From positions 558,001-622,000 of the forward strand of contig NC_133911.1 in NCBI RefSeq assembly GCF_964199755.1: DNA of 64,000 nt, written 5' to 3'. The position numbers and the translations under genes are program-made. The notes under the pieces are model-generated. The model was given only the letters and a program-made list of their open reading frames with translations, was not told the origin of the DNA and ran no database searches. Shown piece after piece: positions 53,200 to 64,000 of this stretch (position 1 is the first letter of the stretch; every line of letters starts with the position of its first letter). The stretch is from Larus michahellis. Taxonomy: Eukaryota; Chordata; Aves; Charadriiformes; Laridae.

Positions 53200-54950
53200 C
53201 AAGCCCCAAACCAATTCCCCTGGTAAATATCTCCAGGCACGGGAAGCATTTTTCTCACTGCAGCATTTTCCTCCCTTGCCTGAGCTGTAGTACCCAGAAA
53301 GGACCGTCTGTTTCTGACAGCTGGGTGGCAGGAGAACAGCAGGGTCCTGGGGCTGTGCCCCTGGGTCAGACCTGCCTTCCCCAAGGGAGGTATCTGTAGG
53401 CAGAACAGGGGCAGGTGGGGACAGCGGTAGGTTCCTCTCCTGGGTTTGGCCTCTTCTCGCCCAGCTCTTGGCCCCACGCTGATGGGCCTGGGCCTGCAGG
53501 GCAGGGGGTGTCTTGGAAACCACAGAAAGCTTCCAGGACCAGACCTAGTGGGCAGGAGTTCTCTGCCCTCAGCTCTGTACATCCGACTGAACACCTTTTG
53601 GTTTCTCCTTTAGTTTTTTGAAGAAGACGGAGTTCTGAGACACCAATAAAAAGCATGAGGACAGCACAGCAGTGTGTGGGACATGAGCACAGTGCTGCCT
53701 CCGCAGCAGCAGCAGAGCTCTTAGCAGAGTGGGGCCTTTCCAAACACTGTATTCCTCCCGGAGATGCCCAATAAAGATGCCGGGGCCCTTCCCAGCTGGA
53801 GTCACCCACTTGTGCCTAGCAAGACATTCAGTGGCAGGGCTTTAGAAAGGATGGGCTGTTAAAGATCCCATGTACTGGCCCATCCTTGCACACAAAAGCA
53901 ACTACTATGGACAGTGCTGCCTGTCCACCCCCCCAGAGTGACTGCACATATGCAGCTCAGCCTAGTCTTGCCCAAAGTGGGAGCTGAGCAGCTCAGAGAG
54001 GAGGAGAGGAGATGACAGCATCCAGGAAGGGGAGGGCAATGCCCAGCAAGGTGGATGAGGGACATCTAAAATCAAGCAGGTGAGAACTGGGGGCAGTCTC
54101 AGCTTGCCTGGAGGGGAAGGGCACAGTGGGTATGGGATTGCAGCCAGAGGGTAGTAGTGTGTGTCAGACAATGGAAATGGAGAAGGGGTGAGCATGCAGG
54201 GAGGGAAAGACAGGAGATCTGTGCTGTGGTAACGGGTAATGAAAGGGATTTGAAGAGATATGGTGGTAAGCAGAGGGTATCTGAATTCATAGAGGCACTG
54301 TGAAGGGTGTACGAGCTTGAGTGGATGGAAAGAAGGGATTTTGAGACTCCTTAGAGGGGAACAAAAGGGACCTGATGGTCCAAAAGGGAGAATGAAGAGG
54401 ATGTGAGCAAGAGTTAAAGAGAAATTGGAGGGTCAGTGCACACATGGATGCTAATGGGAAGAGATGATAACAGATACTTTGGGGGATCTGCATGCTCATG
54501 AAAAGCATTGAAGTTGTCCTGTAGGGGAAACAAGGTCTTCTGAGTGAGCAAGGCAGGGAAGATGTGAGTGCTCTTGCAAGGGATGAGATACCATCTGAGC
54601 AAACACGGAAGATATTGGAGAGGACCCTATTGTGATAGGGACTGTGGCTGCTGGGGAGCCAGGGAAGGGTGTTGGTGACTGCTAGTTTGTGTATGGTGTG
54701 CTTCTGACTGTTGGCATGCCATGGAGGTGTCAGTGATTGTTGGGATGGGAGTGGGGTGCCAGTTGCTGTTTGAGCTGATGCCTCCCCCTGTCCCCTGGGT
54801 GCTGTGTTTCAGTCAGCAGCACTGAGCACCAGGTTTTCAGAGGCTGTTTGGGAAATGCTCCAACACAGGGGCGAGCTGCAAGAAAAGAGCCTGAAAGCAT
54901 GAGCACCAAGGACTGCGGAGGATGCCAGGAGAAAAGAAGTGAAGAGAGCA
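53200..54950. other. No recognised gene
   Basis: Frames of up to 162 codons overlap on both strands at 53.1-53.8 kb without a known motif. From 53.8 kb the sequence is G/A-rich on the plus strand, with only short frames. Confidence 0.35.
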
Positions 54951-54951
54951 C

Positions 54952-55948
54952 TGTGCTGGATTTATGTGGCAAGGTTTTGTTGGGGAATGGGGTGGCGCTG
55001 CAGGGGTGGCTTCTGTAAGAAGAAATCAGGAGCTGGCCCTGTGTTGGACACAGCCAGTCCCAGATGGCTGCAAAACAGACTAGTCCATCAGTGAAGCTGG
55101 TGGCACTGCTTCAGTTTTATTCTTCAATTTATTTAAGAAAGCATAAAAAATGCTGCGCAACAGCTGTGAGAGAAAGGAGTGAGAAAAATGTGAGAAGAAC
55201 AACCCTGTAGACACCAAGGTTGGTGAAGGAGTGACAGGAGGTGCTCCGGGCACCAGAGATTTCCCTGCAGCCCTTGAAGAGGACCATGGTAAAGCAGGGA
55301 GTCCCTGCAGCCCATGGAAGGCCATGGTGGAGCAGGTATCCACACTGCAGGCTACGGAAGACCCTACACCAGGACAGGTGGACGTGCCCTGAGGGAAGCT
55401 GCAGCCTGTGGAGGGCCCATGCTGGAGCAGTCTCTTCCTGAAGGACTCTACCCCATGGAGAATTCCCACGTTGGAGCAGTTCTTGAGTAACTGCAGCCCA
55501 TAGGAAGGACCCACATTGGAGCAGTCCCCAGCAGTCCCTGGGGAGAAAACCATTGGGAAAAGCATAAGGAGGAAGAAGCAGCAGAGAAGTGGTCTGAACT
55601 GACTGCAACTCCCTATTCCCCATCCCCCTGTACCACTCAGGGCTGGGGGAAAGAGTTAGGAGATTTGAGAAAGAAAATTAAGTTAAGCCTGGGAACAGGG
55701 CAAGTAGGAGAAGGTGGTTTTAGTTTTGTCTTTGTTTCTTACCATATTTTTAATTGGCAATAAATGAAATTGACTTTTCCCAAGTTGAGTCTGGTTTGTC
55801 CATGATGGTGATTGGTAAGTTATTTCCCTATCTTCCTCTCAATCCATGGTATTTTCAATCTAATTATCTCCCGCTTTCCTGTTGAGGAGGGTGAGTGAGA
55901 GAGTAGCTGGGTGGGTGTGTGGCAGCCAGCCAAGGTCAAGCCCACACA
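54952..55948 (+). repeat. Solo LTR of about 1 kb with internal tandem repeats
   Basis: Starts TGTGCTGGATTTATGTGGCA and ends CAAGCCCACACA. A set of imperfect repeats of about 50 bases built around TGGAGCAG occupies 55240-55540. AATAAA at 55759-55764 gives the plus orientation. Five bases before (AGCAC) and after (AGGAC) agree at four of five positions, a possible decayed target duplication. No internal viral sequence is adjacent. Confidence 0.7.
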
Positions 55949-55949
55949 A

Positions 55950-57370
55950 GGACACCAGGCTTGATGTCCGTCCTGCTGTCAGAGGACTCACATCAGCCCT
56001 GCAGATAGGCAGCCTTCCCTGGCCAGGCAGGCAGGACCATCAGCAAGAGCAGGGAGGAAGGAGCGGAGGGGATGCGTCAGGCTGAGCCCTGCCCTGAGGT
56101 GAATGTCTTTCTGCTACTGGTGCTGCCTTATCTTACGTGGGAGGTAAGTGCAGTCCCTGCAGGTAATGGTAGTGTGCATCCCTTACTCCAAGCCTCTGGG
56201 TTGTGCCTTCTGGGACAAGGCCTTGGAACCTTCCGTATGTCTTTCATTGTGCTCTCCCAGCCCTCCATTTCCCTTTGGGCACTCAGAAAGCTGTCACCCC
56301 CTACCCAGGAGCGCTCTGTGCAGCTTTGGGCTGCACCTCAAAGAGCTTTCCAGGCTTCTTTCAGTGCATCCATGAGCCCTCTGTGTGCATTTAAGTGCCT
56401 GGGGAACCCTTCTGTGTTTGTTTTGGAGCCTCCCTGAGCCTGTCACATGTCTCTCTGTGCCTCCCAGAAACCTTTGGTTTCCCTTTGGTTGTGCCCCGGA
56501 GCCCTCCAAGCACCTCGGGGTGTGCCAAGCTGCTGGGACCTATGGACCTGGAAACAGATGTCCTGGATCTCATCCGCAGGAGCAGTTATGACAAGGGTTG
56601 ATTCCAAAGACTGCATGGAAAAGCTGGTGCCCCCTCACACCACTGAGGTGGAGGTGGCCGATGCTCCACTGTGAAGCTACAGCCTCACACACCTCTACCC
56701 TCACCATCTCCACAGCCTTCTCCCCAGAGCTGCACTTCTGACCCGAAACTGCTTACCCCACTTCAACTGCTTCATCTGCGTGATATTACCATGTTTTTGA
56801 ATAAGACTGAAAGTCATGGAGAAATAGATTTGATTCATGGCAGCATTTATCCTTAGTTACAAATCCTGTGCCTTTCAATGTGTGCATTTTAATTATGTGC
56901 TGCAAAAAGCAGCAGCAAGATGATATTTTATATCTGGTCATATGGAGGCACAGCCTATGTTCATTTGCCTCGGCCCATTGCTACCATCCTAGTACCTGGA
57001 ATCGCCAGGAGAAGGAACTGACTGGCCAGCAATCAGCGCAAGAGATCAATTTTTTTCCTATCTCCTTCCAAATCTCTCTCTTTCTCACAGCTCTGCAGAA
57101 ATTGTCCAGAACCCCGAGTACATTCCCCATACGGAGACTGAGTTTCAGATGTTGGATTAGATTGATCTCTACCATTTATTTATTGTAGGCTGGAATGTTT
57201 TACCTGCCTGTGTCATGGCCAGTTTCTCAAAGTGGGAGAGACTCGTAAACCCCAGGATCTGTCTGGGTGTGACTGTCCTACTTTGCTAATGAGGAGATAA
57301 CTGATAGTCCACTGTGGGTTTATTATATGCCAATAAGGAGTTTAGATTAATGGATTACCAAGAAAATGCT
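55950..57370. other. No recognised gene; weak repeat structure
   Basis: The region 56180-56520 has loosely recurring phrases (TGTGCAT/CTTTC..., CCCTTTGG) that could be an old minisatellite. The frames are short. The last few hundred bases form the upstream region of the guanylin gene. Confidence 0.35.
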
Positions 57371-57388
57371 GTATGAAGTCTTTATAAA
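57344..57388 (+). promoter_or_regulatory. Guanylin gene promoter: TATA box and HNF1-like site
   Basis: TATAAA at 57383-57388 lies 164 bases before the ATG. AGATTAATGGATTACC at 57344-57359 resembles an HNF1 site (GTTAATNATTAAC) with one extra base. TTTATTATA at about 57319 is a CDX-like element. Intestinal guanylin genes are known to be driven by HNF1 and related factors; binding here is inference. Confidence 0.55.
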
Positions 57389-57551
57389 GCTCCAGCTTTG
57401 CACCGGGAGCATAAAGCTCTGACTGCTAGGCAGTCTGAGTGCTAAGAAGAAGAGAGAAAGTCTGAGAGACACAAAATAAAGACAGGGAAAGACCAAAGTC
57501 TGGAAAAATAAAATATATTCAGGTTAGGAAAGGCTAGATTTTGCAGACATT

Positions 57552-60500
57552 ATGAAAGGCTTTCTTTCCTTTACAGTCCTTGCAGTCCTTTTACTGGTGC
57601 ATAGCTCCCAGGCTGTCTATGTTAAGGTGAGTTTTCTGCTCTTTAATTTATTGGTTTTACAATTTCAACAAAGTACTGATATTACGTGAAGTGTTGTGGC
57701 TGCAACAGGAATCTTGAGCTAAACTAATAGATCTGAAATTTTGCTTTGCTCTGGCTTGATATCCAACTTCATCTTCCTATGGTTCAGTTTTTCTTTCTGT
57801 AAAATGCTTCAGGCATTACTAACGTGCTGATGCACTTTAATTAACTTCACCATCCATATCACTGCTCTGAAATCCCTTGCTGACTGAGTCATTGCATTTC
57901 CAGAGTTTTCTTTTGCACATAACCCCATGTGTTGTGAAGCTGCAAGAACTGAGGACACCTCTGATTTTACAGAATGATGTAAACAACATGTGACAAAAGA
58001 GAAATCGTCTTGTCTTGCCTACTTCTAGGCAGGTAGTTCTTCATGAAAATGATCTGCAAACTTATGTGATGGAGCCTATGCACATATCACATATTAGAAA
58101 AAGGTGAAAGAAATACTTATCTGGATCCAATGAAGTATTAATAGGCAGATAAGCTATTAGAGGAGGCTATATCAAATTTTCCAAAATACACAGCACCCAT
58201 GACTGATATTAAATGCAACATGGAAGCAGTTAAGAAGGCACTTCTGTGCTCTTGTCTGTAATTGGGAGTGTGTTGAATCTGTACACACTCATCCTTAGAA
58301 ACAGTTTAGGAGATTTCAGTTTGATTGCAATGTAAATAACTTCCTCAGAGTACCAAGAGAACTAATATTTCTTAAGCAATTATTGACTCCCTTTATATGT
58401 GCGCAGTAGGTTTCCAGGGATAGGGTACTATCTTTGTGCCTTGAAATGTCCTCTTTTTCTCCTTCAGATGTCAGAAATATCCAGACATAGCAGGTTTAAG
58501 CTATTCCTTTCTTCCAAAATGTTCTTTAGCATTTAGAGTCTCCAGGGGAGAAGTAGCTTCCTACTTAATGAAAAAAAAATCTCAGTTTTCTACTCGGAGG
58601 CATAGAAAAATAGCTAAATAAGAATAGCTCTTTTGAGGTTGAGTAAAAGCATAGAAAGTGCAACTCTAGAGTTTTTGCTCCTCTTTGTAGCTTGAATTCT
58701 TACATCATTAATCATTAAATCTGCATTTCCGCCAATATATGTGCAGTGTACTCCACATGTGTGTTGCACTCCTTTCACACGGACTACCGGAAGGCCTGTC
58801 AACTTACTCAGTGCACAAAGTTGGTTTATGGTCTTGTTTTCTGTAATTCTTCCTAAGACTTCCCTTCCTTCTCCCATAACATGTCATAAGTCCTTCATTT
58901 AATAAAATATTTTGCAAAGCAGAAGTGAAGTTCATTTGACTTCATATCATGTTTTTGAAGATTGAGCAACACTATCTCGACACTTGCCATCACAGATCTT
59001 GATGAATATGATGGAAATGGGAGGCAGGTGGTTTACTAAGTGTGGAGGAAAAACAGAAAAACTACAGACATGGATTATTCTGGCTTGCACTATTTCTGTA
59101 GTAAAATCTCTTAGCTCAGCAACACAGTTGCACTTTCACCTTGGAGAGAAGACACTGCTCAGATTGAGCTTTCTAATACATCTTTCCTATCTGAGGTGGT
59201 GGGGGTTTCGTTTTGTATATTTTTGTTCATTTGTGTTTTTTTCTCAATAGGACGTACACATCTCAGGGTTCATTCCTACTTTCTGGTTTATCTGAAAATG
59301 TACCTGTGGAAATCCATCCTTTTTTAGTTCTCTGTTTTATGTTTTTAGGTCTGTGACCAATAGTTGAATCTAGAACTGCATTTATACAGGAAAAGTTAAT
59401 TTTCCAGAGACAACCATGACTCATAAATTAACCTGAGTAAAATTATAAACTTATTGCAAGTAGAAAAGAGTTTGACTTTGTTCTGTAAATGCACATCCAG
59501 TTTCTTTGTTTGTTTGTTTGTTGGTTTTTTTTTAAATTCTTTAACAACAAAATTCTGTGATTCTGTAAAAAACACCAACAAACACCAAGTACCTTATCCC
59601 CATCTCACACCATTCAACACTGGGCTCATGAGACTATGAAACAAGTGACAATATTTGGTCTCATGCTGTATCAGAGTCACTTCGCTTTGTTTCTTTGAAT
59701 GAGTAGGTGTTACTTGATCATCCTACTGACTGCAGTCATTAAACCAGGTTAAAACATATGCTAAAGATCAATTTGAAAATACTTATTTCTCTTCTAGGTC
59801 AAGGTCTAATTATCTGCAGGCATACATCTAGTTTAACAGCTGCAACACCTGCAATTTAAGTTCATGACCTCAGCAGTGGGATTCACTTTAATCTGAGGGA
59901 ATGAGCATTAACAGATGTACAAGGTCTATCAATCTAAAACATGGAGTAGTATTTCCCAGAATACTACCTGAAGCTTTTGGTATGAGCTTTGAGTCAGAAG
60001 TATCATATTTATACTGCCAATAACTTGTGTTCCATTAATGGTGTTGACAAGATTTAAATTAATGGAAAATTGCCACAGTACCTTGGGGTGAGGGATTTCA
60101 GCTCTTAAAAATGTGCAATGTGAAGGAATAGCTCCTTTTGTGTGTCTAGAGTCTGCCACATGACGGCCAACACTTGAAGTTCTCTACTGGTGCCTTAGAA
60201 GAAAGAGTGAACAAAATAAATTCCCATTTACCCCCATTCAACCCATGATATTGTAAATGTCTACCATGTAATGCCCAGTCACCTCTCTTCTAGGGTGAAG
60301 GTTTACAGCCTGTGTCTTTTGACCACAGATTTTATGAGTCTCATGGGAGTGAGAAATGCACTAGTTCTGCCTCTGTCGACTGTGATACATAACAAAAGCC
60401 CCAACTAGCCAGCCAGGTCTCACTGCAGCTCTGAAAAGACTTTGCCTTGAAAAGCTGATCATTTTGCCTTCAGTTCGATTTTATCTGGTCTTTGTTTCAG

Positions 60501-61766
60501 CACTGCCTTTTCACTCTAGTATAGCTTTTCGGCAGAGCTCATGGTTGAAAAGGAACTAATTTTCCTAAGGATTGACCTCCTGATGCCTTTTTTTTTCTGC
60601 TTCTGTCTACATAGGATGGAGACTTGAAATTTTCCCTTGAGTCTGTGAAGAAGCTAAAGGAGCTTATGGATGAGAATAGACACATTAACCCTCGTATGGT
60701 GGTTTCTAGCTATTCTCCATGTGATGAAAAAGATCTCCCTGAGGAGTTCCAATCTGTGTGCAAAAGAGAAGATGCATCCATGATTTTTGAGAGGCTGAGT
60801 ATGTAGCTCATATTGCATAGTTGCCATTTTTATCACACTTTTCAAACTTAAACATTTAAATAGCAGCAGGCAAAGAAAAGTAATCACTGTTCTGTTACTT
60901 CTAAAGCAGCTGAGAGAGTCCATGCTGCCTTTTTACTGCCCCTCCTACAAGGGCTGGACTACACTAGCTCTGAGCCTCCTACAAGAAAATTCCTGCTGTG
61001 CTGAGCTTAGCTGTAGCTTGTAAGGTCAGGCTTATGTAACCAAGAAAAAGCTTCCAGCTTCCTCTAAGTAGTTGACACTAACTTAGATGACTTTCAGTGA
61101 GAGAGCTCACAATCTCCTATGGCTTATAGGAAAAGCAGGGTTATATCACTCAGTTATAGCAAACTATGAGTTGTGCGAAGTTCTAATTGCTCTCTCTAAT
61201 CAGTGTAGAACAAGTTTTTTTTTCTAAGTAGCCTAAAAGAGGTGTGAGATATAAATGAGGTGAATCACTCTTTGCCATGATCAGTCTCCATGACACACAT
61301 AGCAAATCTTGAACTGGCTGCTAAAGCGTTTGGGTTTTTCAATCATGTTACATTTATCTACTGTCCAATATAATGGGCACTTTAGGAAGAAATACTACCA
61401 ATATAACAAATGTTGTGATTCTATGAGCCACATCCCTACCACCCTCCCACAAGATGTCCTGTTATTCTCTTTTCTCCACACGTTCATACTATTTCCCCAA
61501 TGAATTCAGGTTTAATTTCATTCTTTAAGCCAGATTTTTGCAAGAACTAATTTTACTTATACCAGTAATAACTTCAAGGAACACTAAAACTCATAAAACA
61601 GTAATGGAAAGGAGCCTCCAGATCCCTTGATATGTGACTCTGTTCTGCAAGAAACTCTTTTGCCATCACATTGAAACTCTCTGTTTTCTCTCTAACAGGC
61701 CTGGCTGTCCAAGAAGGTGATCTGTGTGAAATCTGTGCCAATGCTGCCTGTGCAGGTTGCGTTTGA
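57552..61766 (+). CDS. GUCA2-like: Guanylin/uroguanylin-type prohormone (guanylate cyclase C activator)
   Basis: Secreted gut/kidney peptide hormone that activates guanylate cyclase C and raises cGMP to drive salt and water secretion. Three coding exons: 57552-57626 (25 codons), 60615-60798 and 61699-61766, joined by GT/AG introns of 2988 and 900 bases, giving 108 residues (human relatives are 112-115). Exon 1 is a signal peptide (FLSFTVLAVLLLVHSSQA). Exon 2 holds the prosegment FSLESVKKLKELMDENRHIN with two Cys, as in guanylin precursors. Exon 3 ends with EGDLCEICANAACAGCV; the four Cys are spaced CxxCxxxxCxxC, as needed for the 1-3, 2-4 disulfides. The peptide mixes guanylin (CEIC, AAC) and uroguanylin traits (Asn in the loop, one residue after the last Cys), and has Ala where Thr is usual in ACTGC. 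No stops or shifts. The A or B paralogue cannot be told by eye. Confidence 0.93.
59501..59533 (+). repeat. TTTG microsatellite in guanylin intron 1
   Basis: A short (TTTG)n run followed by poly-T. It is an ordinary simple repeat. Confidence 0.8.
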
Positions 61767-62567
61767 ATAAGGATGAAACAACCCAAAGAAGATGTGTCAA
61801 GCTAGGAAGTTTGTGTATTCATATTGCAAGATCACATACTTTCACAAATCAATATTTGGTTTCCGTCTCCACTTCAGTCAATCTGGAGCTGCTAGCTCAC
61901 GTAGACATACCAAGGGTAGTCCTGAAGTAGTCAGATCAGGTGCCACCAGCAGTGCAGTTCTGGCAACAAGGAGACTGTAAACCTCATCGGAGAGGTTTCA
62001 GTTCTGCATGAGTTGTGTCAGACTGGAACAAAAATGTCCTGGGCACAGTTTAAGTTTCCACTATTTTGTCTGGATTGGAACACGATGGGTGAAACTGTGC
62101 AGTCTCCTGCAGCCTTTTTAATGTCTAAATCTGCCTGTGATTTGACCTCCCCTACACATAACACCCACCTGTATTGGGTTATCATCCTTTCCAGCCCATG
62201 CTTTCCAATGCGTTGGATAACTATCTCCATACCTGTAGGCCTGCATGTGGCATGCGTATGTTTGTAACAGAACTGCAGCAAGTAACCTGGGGACATAGGG
62301 AGAAATTTCTCAGTCTGTTGCTTGCACTAATTGTTGCCAGTTTAGGGAATGGACGTACAGGAGCACAGGAACACTTTCAAGACAGTGGTATGAAAGCTCC
62401 CTTCTTTTGAAAGATACTCATGTTCATTAAGCTCTATTTAGGAAAAAAGGAAGTCCAACAAACTGCAATGCTGGAATCACTTTGAAATTAAAATATTGCC
62501 TTGTTTTTATTTATTGGTAGCAAGACTGTGAAGAAAGGATCTGCCCATGTTTATATGCTGTATATGA

Positions 62568-62573
62568 AATAAA
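62568..62573 (+). terminator. Polyadenylation signal of the guanylin-type gene
   Basis: AATAAA occurs 802 bases after the stop codon, with T/G-rich sequence (GTGGGCGTTTTTTTAGTG) 20 to 40 bases further, as expected for a 3' processing site. Confidence 0.65.
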
Positions 62574-62579
62574 AGCTAG

Positions 62580-64000
62580 TAATACTTTGTGGGCGTTTTT
62601 TTAGTGTTTTTTTTTCTGGGGTTTGGGGTGGGGTTTTTTTGGTGATAGTCTACTTGCCTACTTGCTTTTCTCCTATATAAGGTCTTTCATGTCTGGGTCT
62701 TCACTGGAATAAAAGGTATCTTGTTAGTTCTGTCCTGAACTTAAAACAATTTGTGGTTCTTATATGGATCATAGTAATACAAGTCTAGATCATAGCCTTC
62801 ACATTATTTCCTTTACTTTTAACCGTTGAATTATGATCTCAATTACGTATATACGGGACCCTCAACTCAGCAACCAAATTCTCCGAAGACTGTCAATGCT
62901 ACAAAGCTAGGCACTTATCCCACAAACTATGTGCCTAATGCACAACTGATGTTTGAAAAAAAAAAACAAAACAAAAAATCTGTTTCATTTAACATAAAAG
63001 CTATGTGGGTGCAGAAAATAATTCCTCACATCCAGTATGTTGACTGCTCCAGGACAAAAAACATCCAACAGCAAATGCCAAAGAGAGAGTCTCATACTAA
63101 GGCTCTTCCCACTGCCTTGAAATTGATACACCTGGGAAACTGGATTTCCTGACTCAAAACACTGCCTGGGCTTATTTTAACCCTAAAGTTATTTCTGTGC
63201 ATATGGAATTGTGGCTTATTATTTTCTGTTAAAACTAACTTGAAAAATCATTCGGTCTTAGTGCAACAGCTTGGAACAGCTCATGTAGAGAAGACACGTA
63301 GAGAGGTTATTGATGTTGCAAGGAAGACACGCTGGCAACAAGACTAGAACCAAGACCTCCCTGCTGATATGCTGCCAGTGTTCAATCCGTGTGAGACGGC
63401 TGGACTGGGGACCCTCATGTGTGTTCTCCCACAAATCTTCTGTCCCTGTGTATACAGCGCCCTGCCATCAACAGGAGCACCACAGACTGGTTATGGCCTA
63501 GCGTGTAGAGACTGGCTTGACATACAGAAAAAGAAGGTTAAAATAGGGACTCAGACTTCCATTTTGCACTTGTTGGATGAGATTTCTAATGACTGGGGTA
63601 TTACACAGAAGGAGGGTTGTGTCCCTTAGGGGGAAGAGGGTAGACACACAATAAAAGAAACAAACCAAGAAAGCCAAGAAACAACAGGCAGGAGTGACGT
63701 CCCAGTTTTGTAGCAGGCTGTAGAAATCCCACTAGAGAAACGAACTTTTGAGGAACTGTGTTTCCCAACGGCCTTTGGGAACTGGCGCTGTAGGCACAGA
63801 CTGCTCAGGGCACAGCAAAGACTTCCTTGGGCTGGGCTACCAGCCCGGCTACCGACCCACTGTTGCCTGCACACAGTCTGTAGGAAGCATGCTGCAGGCT
63901 TCATGCTTGTGCAGAAAGCCCATGGTGACCTGCTGAACTACTAATGCTGCATCAACAGACCTACTAGTCACTGGAGGTGTGTGTGTATTAACTAGTGGCG
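62580..64000. other. No recognised gene downstream of guanylin
   Basis: In mammals a second guanylin paralogue is adjacent. No second CxxCxxxxCxxC peptide exon is visible here on either strand. Only short frames remain, up to 108 codons (62826-63152). Confidence 0.4.

Noticed and set aside
53106-53809. Frames of 113-162 codons on the minus strand
   Set aside because: They overlap each other, lack motifs and have no exon-like boundaries.
62826-63152. Possible second guanylin paralogue downstream
   Set aside because: The 108-codon frame here has no signal peptide and no CxxCxxxxCxxC motif.
1-64000. CRISPR arrays, tRNA or rRNA genes, bacterial operons
   Set aside because: No regularly spaced repeats with unique spacers, no cloverleaf sequence recognised by eye, and all gene structure is eukaryotic.

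Overview
This window is avian nuclear DNA, probably a repeat-rich accessory region such as a sex chromosome, an olfactory-receptor cluster or another gene-poor segment. The reasons are intron-split eukaryotic genes, many 5'-truncated CR1 LINE fragments ending in ATTCTATGATTCTATGA-type tails, bird-type endogenous retrovirus LTRs, and an olfactory receptor of the bird-expanded family-14 kind. There are no bacterial operons, CRISPR arrays or recognisable rRNA/tRNA genes. Species and chromosome cannot be fixed from the sequence.

Layout. 1-3701: a rearranged class II (beta-like) endogenous retrovirus, with an env piece, then pol (RNase H/integrase), then env end and 3' LTR, all plus strand. 5032-19432: a minus-strand, intron-containing RBBP6-like gene (ubiquitin ligase with DWNN, CCHC zinc knuckle and RING/U-box). 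Ten consecutive internal exons keep intact splice sites and reading frame, and join in frame to the start of the last exon. That exon has a TGA after the SR-rich part, and everything beyond it (5431-6756) is shifted, broken and partly deleted. 22.6-23.2 kb: an old solo LTR. 25718-26665: an intact olfactory receptor. 28.8-30.9 kb: a CR1 LINE with broken reverse transcriptase. 35708-36637: a full-length family-14-like olfactory receptor stopped by one in-frame TGA. 39-45 kb: CR1 fragments and a minus-strand ERVL-like provirus with its own CR1 insertion. 45.0-47.2 kb: a decayed CCDC81-like (HU-domain) gene, whose 5' part seems repeated at 52.8-53.2 kb. 48.0-52.0 kb: a second, internally deleted minus-strand ERVL-like provirus with two LTRs, one split by CR1. 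54952-55948: a solo LTR of about 1 kb with internal tandem repeats. 57383-62573: a complete three-exon guanylin-type peptide hormone gene with TATA box and polyadenylation signal.

The genes do not form one pathway. The most solid intact genes are the guanylin gene (108-residue prohormone) and the 315-residue olfactory receptor. The most unusual locus is the RBBP6-like gene: frame is kept across more than 450 codons before the stop and lost after it, which fits a truncated paralogue rather than a uniformly drifting pseudogene. All assignments rest on motif recognition by eye; no alignment or database search was run.
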